A stretch of 64,000 nucleotides of DNA, taken from contig CAYNID010000001.1 in NCBI GenBank assembly GCA_964397425.1, positions 248,001 to 312,000 of the forward strand, read 5' to 3'. How positions within the stretch are numbered: the first letter of the stretch is position 1; each line of letters starts with the position of its first letter. Shown in pieces: positions 34,894 through 41,708 of this stretch. The position numbers were made by a program, and so were the translations under genes. A model generated the notes under the pieces. That model had not been told where the DNA came from and did no database searches. It was given only the letters and a program-made list of their open reading frames with translations. Source of the DNA: Hallerella sp964397425 (GTDB taxonomy: Bacteria; Fibrobacterota; Fibrobacteria; Fibrobacterales; Fibrobacteraceae).

Positions 34894-35609
34894 AGCTCTT
34901 CGGCTTGGCGCTTGTCCTGGGCGCTCTGGGGATTTTCGCCGCAGAACCGCAACCGTTCAAAACAGATTCCCTTTTGATTTCTGTCGGGAGTTTCACCAGT
35001 CCGTCTGCCATTTGGTATCGGGAAAACTCCAGGAAGCCGCAGGTGGTCATTTGGTTTCACGGGGGAATGCAAAGCGCCAAGTGCGCAAAGGGGTATGAAG
35101 CGGGGAAGGCGCTTGTGCCTTTTTTCGAAAAGTCCCTCAAAGACGTTTGGGTGGTCAGCACTTCTGCCTGTCTGGAAAATCATTGGCTGGAATCGCTGGC
35201 GCAGAAAGCCGTCGACGTGATGCTCGACTCCGTGGAGTCCCGATTCGGCAAGAAAATTGACACGGTCTCGCTTGCGGGCGTATCTGACGGCGGACTGGGC
35301 GTTGTCGGCTATTCGCTTTACGGCAAGCGCGCAGTGAAGTCCCGCCTGCTGGTCAGCACCAACCTCTCTGCCGTTTCAAACGCGAAAAACCTTTCTTCGG
35401 CGGCGAAAATCCGCCAAGGAACGTGGACTTTTCTCCAAGGCGGCTCGGACAGGCTTTATCCTGCAGCCAGCACGGTGCCGTGGATGGAAACCTTTTGCGG
35501 AGCGCTTGGACGTTCCCAATGCCGGATTCGCTATGATGAGCGCGGGGAACACGATTGGTCGTGGTGGACTTCGCACCGGGCTTCTTGGATTGAACATTTT
35601 TCCCCTTGA
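34890..35609 (+). CDS. Secreted alpha/beta-hydrolase (esterase-like)
   Basis: 239 residues with a signal peptide (LALVLGALGIFA). Alpha/beta-hydrolase landmarks: oxyanion region VIWFHGGMQS, nucleophile elbow AGVSDGGLGV (GxSxG), and the late histidine in GEHDWSWW. An Asp for the triad could be in LQGGSDRLYP. Resembles feruloyl-esterase/PHB-depolymerase-like minimal esterases. Substrate unknown; an acetyl or feruloyl group on plant polymers would suit the host but is inference. It is translationally coupled to the upstream membrane protein. Confidence 0.75.
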   Translation: MKLFGLALVLGALGIFAAEPQPFKTDSLLISVGSFTSPSAIWYRENSRKPQVVIWFHGGMQSAKCAKGYEAGKALVPFFEKSLKDVWVVSTSACLENHWLESLAQKAVDVMLDSVESRFGKKIDTVSLAGVSDGGLGVVGYSLYGKRAVKSRLLVSTNLSAVSNAKNLSSAAKIRQGTWTFLQGGSDRLYPAASTVPWMETFCGALGRSQCRIRYDERGEHDWSWWTSHRASWIEHFSP

Positions 35610-35633
35610 CAAAAACGGCAATTTTTTTAAAAT
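35606..35633 (+). promoter_or_regulatory. Sigma-70-like promoter of tRNA-Leu
   Basis: TTGACA and TAAAAT with a 16-base spacer; the -35 box overlaps the stop codon of the hydrolase, and the tRNA begins 18 bases after the -10 box. Confidence 0.65.
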
Positions 35634-35651
35634 TTGAACCAAAGCCCACAC

Positions 35652-35735
35652 GCGGGTGTGGCGGAATTGGTATACGCGCTAGATTCAGGTTCTAGTGTCT
35701 GCAAGGACATGAAGGTTCAACTCCTTTCACCCGCA
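35652..35735 (+). tRNA. tRNA-Leu (anticodon CAG)
   Basis: Acceptor GCGGGTG/CACCCGC pairs fully, D-loop, anticodon stem CTAGA/TCTAG with loop TTCAGGT giving anticodon CAG, a long variable arm (class II) and T-loop GTTCAAC. The CCA end is not encoded (TCA follows). Confidence 0.95.
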
Positions 35736-35795
35736 TCAGTCTCGTTCCTTTGGGAACGGGATTTTTTTATTCCGCGGATTTTTTACTATTGGGAC

Positions 35796-36221
35796 ATGAA
35801 TCAGATTATCCGTTTTTTTGTGGCGGTTTTGTGCGCTGTCTTTTTTTCCGCCTGCAGCGAAAGCAGCTCTTTTGAAACTTGCCAAACCGGCTCGGTCCGC
35901 GCTCTTCGGGAACTTTCCGCCAATACGGAAACGGCTTCGTTTTGCCGGACTATCGAAGGGGAAGTCTCTTATCAGTTTACGGGGCGGTGTGCCCGGAAAG
36001 GCTGCTTTTTCCTTTACGATGTCGACGACAACGGCGCACGGGTAGGGGGCGACAGCATCTATCTTTCCGATGCGTCGAAATTTCCCGCCAAATGGAAGGA
36101 TTCTTCCAAAGTCCGCGTGGTGCGTGTCACGGGCGATTATTATCCCGAACGGGACTATGAGTGCGAGTCTCTTTCCGATGTGGAATGCCAACGCGCTTTT
36201 TACGTGAAGGATGTGGATTAA
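35796..36221 (+). CDS. Small lipoprotein, unknown function
   Basis: 141 residues with a lipoprotein signal (VLCAVFFSAC). The mature part carries several cysteines (ETCQTG, SFCRTI, GRCARKGCFF, YECESL, VECQRA) that could form disulfides, and a beta-rich middle resembling an OB-like fold (GEVSYQFTGRC...FLYDVDDNG...KVRVVRVTGDY). No family recognised. The 3' end overlaps the GNAT gene by 11 bases. Confidence 0.6.
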   Translation: MNQIIRFFVAVLCAVFFSACSESSSFETCQTGSVRALRELSANTETASFCRTIEGEVSYQFTGRCARKGCFFLYDVDDNGARVGGDSIYLSDASKFPAKWKDSSKVRVVRVTGDYYPERDYECESLSDVECQRAFYVKDVD

Positions 36222-36768
36222 CGCAGAACAGCCGGATCTTGTCTTCGAAGGTGATCGCGTGGCAGTCGCCTTTTTGGAAGTGGCAGACGCCGAGGAATTT
36301 CTGCATCTGGTGCATTCTTCGCGGGAATCGTTGGACAGGTGGCTACCGTGGGTGGAAAGCGTCCGTTCTGTTGCGGAGGCGGAAAATTTTCTTGCCGCAT
36401 ACCAAATGCAGCGAGATCTTGACAACGGGGGCATGATGGGCGTCCGCGTGCGGGAATCGGGCGCTTTGGCAGGTGCTGTCGTTTTGCAATGGATTGACAT
36501 GAAAAACCGCTCCGCGGCGCTGGGATATTTTTTGGGAAAGGAGTTTGAAGGAATGGGGCTTGCCACCGAAGCGGTTTCCCTGGTACTTGAAAACATTCGC
36601 AATCGGGGAATTCACCGGGTGGAAATTTTGGCCAGTACGCAAAACAGGAAAAGTTGCGCTCTGGCGGAAAGGCTGGGATTTCTGAAAGAAGGCGTTTCGC
36701 GGGATGCGGAATTTTTGCACGGGAAGTGGCAGGACGTCCTTCGTTTCGCCAAAATATTCGAAAATTGA
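36211..36768 (+). CDS. GNAT-family N-acetyltransferase (RimJ/RimL-like)
   Basis: 185 residues. It matches the RimL-like GNAT layout: an early RVAVAFLEVADAEEF, LDRWLPWVES, then acetyl-CoA motif A LGYFLGKEFEGMGLATEAV, and motif B IHRVEILASTQNRKSCALAERLGFLKEGV. Members acetylate protein N-termini, aminoglycosides or small amines; the target is unknown. Confidence 0.87.
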   Translation: MWINAEQPDLVFEGDRVAVAFLEVADAEEFLHLVHSSRESLDRWLPWVESVRSVAEAENFLAAYQMQRDLDNGGMMGVRVRESGALAGAVVLQWIDMKNRSAALGYFLGKEFEGMGLATEAVSLVLENIRNRGIHRVEILASTQNRKSCALAERLGFLKEGVSRDAEFLHGKWQDVLRFAKIFEN

Positions 36769-36860
36769 CCGCGGAATGTACAACGGGTTGTTTCTTTTTG
36801 TATACAGAATGTGCTTTTTGATTGCCTGGCGTGGAATGAAAAACTGCTATTTTAAGTTCG

Positions 36861-37715
36861 ATGAAAAAAGAAGTTGAAGAAAAAGCGCTCCCGTCCGCTC
36901 CGGACATCTTGCAGTATACGAATTACCGCGTATATCTTCAAGATTTTTACGCCTACAAAAAGGCGACGTCGCCTGCGTTCAGTTTGCGCTTCTTCGCGGC
37001 CCGGACAGGCCTGATGAGCCATGCGCATCTGAAGCTTGTCATGGACGGCAAACGGAACATTACCAAAGGGACGGTTGTCAAATTGCTCCAGGGGTTGGGG
37101 CTCGATGAGGAGCGTTCCGCTTATTTTGAAAATCTGGTTTTTTTCAACCAGGCGAAAACAGACGAAGAAAAATCCTTCTACTACGCGAATCTTGTCAAAT
37201 CGACTCCCGGTTCCCGTTTGCACAAAATGGACAAGTCGCAGTTCCGCATTTTTACGGAATGGTACCACTCTGTCATTCGCGAAATGATGGAACTCCGCAA
37301 TTTCAACCCGGCTCCGCAATGGATTTCAAAACGGCTGGGGGGCCTTGTGACAGAAGCTCAGGTGACGGAATCTTTAAAACTGTTGACCTCTTTGGGATTG
37401 GCGGTAAAAACGGCCAACGGTTATCGGCAAACGCAAAATCTGCTGACGACAGATGACGAGGTGAACGATTTGCTGGTGAAGCAATATCACCGGCAGATGA
37501 TGGACCTTGCCAAGGGTTCAATGGAACGTCTTCCGGCGGAAGAGCGGGATATTTCCGCAGTGACATTCGCCATTCGCCGCGAAGATTTTCCCGTTTTGAA
37601 AAAGCATTTGCAACTGATGCGGAAAGAACTTCTAAATTTCTCCAGTGAAAAGGGAACTGGCGAGGATGTCGTCCAAGTGAACATTCAGCTGTTTCCGTTG
37701 ACGCGAGGAGTGTGA
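36861..37715 (+). CDS. TIGR02147-family protein (DUF4423)
   Basis: 284 residues, no signal peptide. The N-terminal half carries the TIGR02147 pattern NYRVYLQDFYAYKK, SLRFFAARTGLMSHAHLKLVMDGKRNIT (an HTH-like DNA-binding segment) and LGLDEERSAYFENLVFFNQAK. The C-terminal half ends RDISAVTFAIRR...VQVNIQLFPLTR. TIGR02147 is a Fibrobacter paralogous family; a DNA-binding regulator role is suggested by the HTH-like segment but unproven. Its TGA overlaps the next ATG (TGATG), coupling it to a lipoprotein with a carbohydrate-binding-like C-terminus. A second such pair is at 53654-55734. Confidence 0.88.
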   Translation: MKKEVEEKALPSAPDILQYTNYRVYLQDFYAYKKATSPAFSLRFFAARTGLMSHAHLKLVMDGKRNITKGTVVKLLQGLGLDEERSAYFENLVFFNQAKTDEEKSFYYANLVKSTPGSRLHKMDKSQFRIFTEWYHSVIREMMELRNFNPAPQWISKRLGGLVTEAQVTESLKLLTSLGLAVKTANGYRQTQNLLTTDDEVNDLLVKQYHRQMMDLAKGSMERLPAEERDISAVTFAIRREDFPVLKKHLQLMRKELLNFSSEKGTGEDVVQVNIQLFPLTRGV

Positions 37716-38977
37716 TGCGTTTTGGACGTTTTGCGATTGCTTTGCTTGGCGTGTCCGCCTTTTTTGGGGCGGCGTGTACAGAGTCGTCGGGTGGCCATGC
37801 CGGAATCGAAATCGGCAATCCGGAAATCCAGGCGCATTCTTTCTCTGCCCGATTCCTCGTTGATTACGGCGATGGTGCGCCGGTGCATGAAAACGCGGTC
37901 GCCCGGGCTGCAGCGGCTTCGGATTCGGTCCAAATCGATGGTTTAAAACTTTCCCTTTCACGCCTTTCCGCGTATTCGAGCTATTACACCTATGTCAGTT
38001 TTGACTTTTCGGATGGTTTGACGCTTTGGCCGGAAATAGCCGAAGAATCCCCGATGACGATTGCTTTTGCTGACGATGACGGCATCCGCGAAGAATGGAC
38101 GAATGCGTTCGGAAGCATCGAAATTGATGGCGATGGGCTGTTGAAAGAAGTCGGCGCCAAATTTTTCCCGGTCGCAGACGCTCCGCGGGTGAACGGCTTT
38201 TTGAATGTTGCCGGCGAAAAAAGACCGTTTGTCTTTTCGCTCGCTGGACTGGACTCCTTGGAAGTCCGTTATCTCCGCGATCAGCTGGACACGGCGATAG
38301 ATGGCTCCATTTCGCTTGCCGTGGTTTTCCGGGTGCCGGCCTGGACCCGCGGACTGCCGATGACGGCGGCGGTCGCCGATGAAGACACGGTCCGGTTTGA
38401 CGCCTTGCACAACGTGGAACTCTGGGATTCCCTCACAGCCCGTTTTGCCGGGGCGTTTTCGGCATCGCACCGGATAGTTCATTACGCCGACGGGACAACG
38501 GAAGACGTCTTCGCACAGGAATTGCTCAAACGTTATGACGCGATAGATTCCAATTGGGTGTCGAATGGAACTTTTGAAAACAATTCGGATTGGATTCTCT
38601 TCTGCCAATTTGGCGGTATTGCCGATACGGTGATTTCGGGCGGCGTCATGACGGTCAACGTGTCCAAAGCGGGGACTTACAGTTACAGTGTCCAATTGAT
38701 TCACGAAGACATTCCGCTGTTAAAGGGGCGCAAGTACAAGTTGATTTTCACTGCGATAGCAGACTCGGCAACCCAGGTGACCGTGCGCTTGGGGTCTTAC
38801 AGCACCTACGATACGGAAGCGTTCCAAAAACATGTGAAAATGGAAACGGTCTGGCGTTCGTATGAATTTGAATACACGGCTTTCGTCGATGATCCGTTCG
38901 CCCGTTTAGAATTCAATTTGGGAAAAAATTTGAATCGATTCCAGTTCAAAGATGTCAAAATTTACCGCATCGATTAA
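37715..38977 (+). CDS. Lipoprotein with C-terminal carbohydrate-binding-like domain
   Basis: 420 residues with a lipoprotein signal (AFFGAAC). Just after it lies GIEIGNPEIQ, a motif I associate with such Fibrobacter lipoproteins (memory, not a search). The middle part (about 40-270) is beta-rich and not recognised. Residues about 280-420 look like a CBM4/9-type or galactose-binding jelly roll: SNGTFENNSDWILF, MTVNVSKAGTYSYSVQL, GRKYKLIFTAIADSA, RSYEFEYTAF. It is translationally coupled to the upstream TIGR02147 gene. Suggested role: surface binding or sensing of glycans, regulated by or with the TIGR02147 protein. Confidence 0.72.
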   Translation: MRFGRFAIALLGVSAFFGAACTESSGGHAGIEIGNPEIQAHSFSARFLVDYGDGAPVHENAVARAAAASDSVQIDGLKLSLSRLSAYSSYYTYVSFDFSDGLTLWPEIAEESPMTIAFADDDGIREEWTNAFGSIEIDGDGLLKEVGAKFFPVADAPRVNGFLNVAGEKRPFVFSLAGLDSLEVRYLRDQLDTAIDGSISLAVVFRVPAWTRGLPMTAAVADEDTVRFDALHNVELWDSLTARFAGAFSASHRIVHYADGTTEDVFAQELLKRYDAIDSNWVSNGTFENNSDWILFCQFGGIADTVISGGVMTVNVSKAGTYSYSVQLIHEDIPLLKGRKYKLIFTAIADSATQVTVRLGSYSTYDTEAFQKHVKMETVWRSYEFEYTAFVDDPFARLEFNLGKNLNRFQFKDVKIYRID

Positions 38978-39079
38978 AACGTTGGCGGCCAACCGCCGCC
39001 TTCATGCGGAAAATCTTTGTCAAGAACTGCCAAAAGGACTGTTTTTACCTTTAAAACAGGCGAATTTGTCGTAGAGATG

Positions 39080-39108
39080 TTGATGTTTTCTTTAAAAAAA
39101 TTTAGATT
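39080..39108 (+). promoter_or_regulatory. Candidate promoter of the Ser-rich lipoprotein gene
   Basis: TTGATG and TAGATT with a 17-base AT-rich spacer, 37 bases upstream of the ATG at 39146. Confidence 0.35.
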
Positions 39109-39145
39109 CCCTAAGGATTGAATTTTACAGTACGAGGCTCGATAA

Positions 39146-40363
39146 ATGAAGCAGAAACTGATTTTTGGATTGGCCGGTGCCGCTGTTCTCGGCGGCGTCC
39201 TTGTCGCTTGCGGCAGCGGAGATGTGTCTAAATGGGGAGAATCCGACGAAGCGTCGCTGGTTCTTGCAGAAGAAGGTTACAATATTGCTGACGCCCTCGA
39301 TGCCTGCGCTTTGGATCCCGAATGCGCCAAAAAGATAGACGGCGCGCTTCCCGAAGAAAAATCGTCGAGTTCTTCTTCCCCGATTACAGAACCCGTATCC
39401 TCTTCGGCGGCTGTCGCCGTTTCGAGTGCCGCTGTGGCAAAGAGCAGTGCGAGCATTTCTTTCAGCAGTGCAAGTGAAACGTCTTCGAGTTCTGCGCTGG
39501 TGGCCTTTTCCAGTGCTGCCATAGCCGATGACGGTACGGTGAACGGCACTTGTGAACCGAAACCGGCGACGATTGAAAAGGGCGGAGTTACGTCGTGGAC
39601 ATTTAACAAGTTGAGCCCCGCCGGAATGGCTGGGATGACCGCTCAACAAAACGCCATCTTTGATTGGACCATGCCGGGTTCGACCGAAGCGACTTTCAGC
39701 GGAAAGGGCTCTGAAGGAGGAAACAAGGTTACGGGAACGTATTCAGCTTCGGGTTCTTTTGGAGCGACCCTTGTCGTAGACGGAAACACCATCCAATGTT
39801 CTCAGCTGCAGGTGAATGGAGCTCCCATCACCGGATGCACCTGTACGCCTGATTTGGCGAAAGTGGATGTGGTGTCTGGTTCCGCGACGGCGACATGGAC
39901 CGTTACCGGTTGTGTGACCAATGCGACGATTACCGGATACGAATGGAAGGATGCAACGGGAACCGGCGAATCGGCGACGGCTTCTTTCACCACGAAGGGC
40001 GAAAAAATCACACCGACAGTCGTTGTTTCAAACGATGACAATACGAAACAGGAATTTACCTGCGGAACTGTCGAAGCGATGGATTCCAGTGCGCCGGAAT
40101 ATGAAATTAGTTCGGAAGAAATTTCCCTTCCGAACGGAGCCTGCGGAATGGTTACTGAGGCGGGAAAAGTGCGGGTTACGGGTGGATGGCAAAATTCTTC
40201 GTGCACTGTTTCCGTAACAATTGGAGGAACGGTGGCGGGAACGCTTGACGATGGCAATTGTAACCTCTCTGTTGCAGGTGGTTATCCTGTAAATGTCGGT
40301 GATCAAGTTTGCGTGGATATCACCGGAGCGGATTCCATAAAATTAAGTGTCACGACTTGGTGA
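39146..40363 (+). CDS. Ser-rich-linker lipoprotein with paired-cysteine beta domains
   Basis: 405 residues; lipobox GVLVAC. Residues about 73-128 form a Ser/Ala-rich linker (KSSSSSSP, VSSSAAVAVSS). Beta-rich domains follow with conserved elements NGTCEPKPATIEKGGVTSW, GCTCTPDLAKVDVVSGSATATWTVTGC and EWKDATGTG, resembling PKD/Ig-like segments with disulfides. A C-terminal segment of about 60 residues (CGMVTEAG...SIKLSVTTW) is unique to this copy. A paralogue lies at 44112-44957 (same linker type, same CxC-P order). No enzyme signature. A strong terminator follows. Confidence 0.75.
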   Translation: MKQKLIFGLAGAAVLGGVLVACGSGDVSKWGESDEASLVLAEEGYNIADALDACALDPECAKKIDGALPEEKSSSSSSPITEPVSSSAAVAVSSAAVAKSSASISFSSASETSSSSALVAFSSAAIADDGTVNGTCEPKPATIEKGGVTSWTFNKLSPAGMAGMTAQQNAIFDWTMPGSTEATFSGKGSEGGNKVTGTYSASGSFGATLVVDGNTIQCSQLQVNGAPITGCTCTPDLAKVDVVSGSATATWTVTGCVTNATITGYEWKDATGTGESATASFTTKGEKITPTVVVSNDDNTKQEFTCGTVEAMDSSAPEYEISSEEISLPNGACGMVTEAGKVRVTGGWQNSSCTVSVTIGGTVAGTLDDGNCNLSVAGGYPVNVGDQVCVDITGADSIKLSVTTW

Positions 40364-40383
40364 TTTTACCAGGTTACAAGTAC

Positions 40384-40419
40384 AAACAAAGAATCCGGGC
40401 GCACCGGATTCTTTGTTTT
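40384..40419 (+). terminator. Rho-independent terminator after the Ser-rich lipoprotein
   Basis: 15-bp perfect stem AAACAAAGAATCCGG / CCGGATTCTTTGTTT with a GCGCA loop. In the 380-base gap to the next gene, 40420-40590 holds nothing recognisable. Confidence 0.85.
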
Positions 40420-40590
40420 AAAGAACATTTTGTTGGTGGGCGAAAAATCCGAAAGGATCTATGAATATTCGAATTTTTGAATAGAATTTCTAGGGTTCTT
40501 TGTGCGGCATTGAAACTTGTTGGGGAAAGCGGACTGTCCTTTCGCAAATGAATTGCCCTTTTTTCAAGGGCCCGCGGTCCTCTTTGAACG

Positions 40591-40728
40591 AATATCCCTT
40601 TTGCGAAAACGGCTCGACTTTGCGCTTAAAAAACGTGCGAAAATCCACCACATTGGCGGAAAAGGCTTTTTTTGAAACCCCAAATTCAATCCGCTCCGTT
40701 TTGCGTTCCTAATTCGGAATTGCTCGTT
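40591..40728 (+). repeat. Dispersed intergenic repeat, copy D
   Basis: Shares TGCGAAAACGGCTCG, CGTGCGAAAATCC, GGCGGAAAAGGCTTT, TGAAACCCCA and the tail TTCCTAATTC with copies A-C. It is more diverged and its tail ends close to the minus-strand methyltransferase stop codon. Confidence 0.6.
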
Positions 40729-40743
40729 GCGCTTTGGCGAAAT

Positions 40744-41523
40744 TCACGGTGAGGATTCCACCTTTTCCAGTTTGGCGCAATAAATGGGGCCGCGGCCTGC
40801 GCAACGGTCCGGGAGCATTTGCAAGCCTAATTCCGTTTCGTCTGTGCCTGGAATTTCCGGGAGAATTTTCACCGGGCGAATTTTTCCGCGCCGCTTTTTC
40901 AAAATTTTGCGCACAACGTCGTCGTTTTCCATTTGGGAAAGGGCGCATGTGCTGTAAATCATTTGCCCGCCCGGTTTCAGGGCGTCAACGGCGCTGGCTA
41001 AAAGGGAGCCTTGTGTGATGGCGATGTGGGAAATTCGTTTGGGAGTCCATTCCGCCAGATGTTTTTCGCTTTCCATCACGTGCCTTTCTGAAGAGCAGGG
41101 CGCGTCGAGAAGAATCCTGTCGAATTCTTCGGGGCGAAAACGGCCAAAGCGTGCGCCGTCGTAGCCGGAAATTTGAACGATTTCCCGCCAGTTTTCGGGC
41201 AATGTGTTTTCTACAACGTGGGCGAGCCTTTGCCGCCTGTCGGGGGAGCGGTCGTTGGATTGCAGATGACCGATTCCGTTCAATGCGGCGGCTAAAATCA
41301 GCGATTTTCCACCAGGGGCGGCGCACATGTCGAGCACGTTCATTCCCGGCTTTACATCCAAGGCTTTGGCGGCAAAAACGGATGCCTCGTCCAAATAATA
41401 AGGTTCTTTTCCGGGGAATTGGATTGTCTTGTAAACAGAATCTCCGCGGAGTGCCGGCAATAAAGCGTTCCAGCGTTCGCCGAAATATTCAGAGTAAAAT
41501 GCAAAAAAATCGGGCGCAGCCAT
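40744..41523 (-). CDS. RsmB/RsmF-type rRNA (cytosine-C5)-methyltransferase
   Basis: 259 residues. NOL1/NOP2/Sun family motifs: SAM-binding DMCAAPGGKSL, the APCSSERH cysteine (DAPC) and the catalytic-step cysteine in STCALSQMEND. It lacks the N-terminal NusB-like domain of RsmB and any C-terminal PUA-like RsmF extension, so it is a compact member. It should form m5C in rRNA; the exact site cannot be read. Confidence 0.85.
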   Translation of the reverse strand: MAAPDFFAFYSEYFGERWNALLPALRGDSVYKTIQFPGKEPYYLDEASVFAAKALDVKPGMNVLDMCAAPGGKSLILAAALNGIGHLQSNDRSPDRRQRLAHVVENTLPENWREIVQISGYDGARFGRFRPEEFDRILLDAPCSSERHVMESEKHLAEWTPKRISHIAITQGSLLASAVDALKPGGQMIYSTCALSQMENDDVVRKILKKRRGKIRPVKILPEIPGTDETELGLQMLPDRCAGRGPIYCAKLEKVESSP

Positions 41524-41596
41524 GAGGATAACTTAGAAATTCCACGCTGAGAATTTTTGGAAACAGAAAAGGCCGACTAGAAGTCGACCTTTTTCT

Positions 41597-41665
41597 TGAG
41601 CTACCTGGATTCGAACCAAGACAAACAGATTCAGAATCTGTTGTGCTACCATTACACCATAGCTC
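41597..41665 (-). tRNA. tRNA-Gln (anticodon CTG)
   Basis: Minus-strand acceptor GAGCTAT/GTAGCTC, D-arm GGTGTAATGGTAGCA, anticodon stem ACAGA/TCTGT with loop TTCTGAA giving CTG, T-arm CTTGG-TTCGAAT-CCAGG. Short D-loop; CCA not encoded. Confidence 0.93.
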
Positions 41666-41680
41666 AGTGCAAGTGGCGTA

Positions 41681-41708
41681 AATTTAAAAAATTTGTTTAA
41701 AACGGCAA
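41681..41708 (-). promoter_or_regulatory. Candidate promoter of tRNA-Gln
   Basis: On the minus strand TTGCCG and TAAATT are separated by 16 bases; the -35 box lies within the 3' end of the sppA-fusion gene. Confidence 0.45.
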
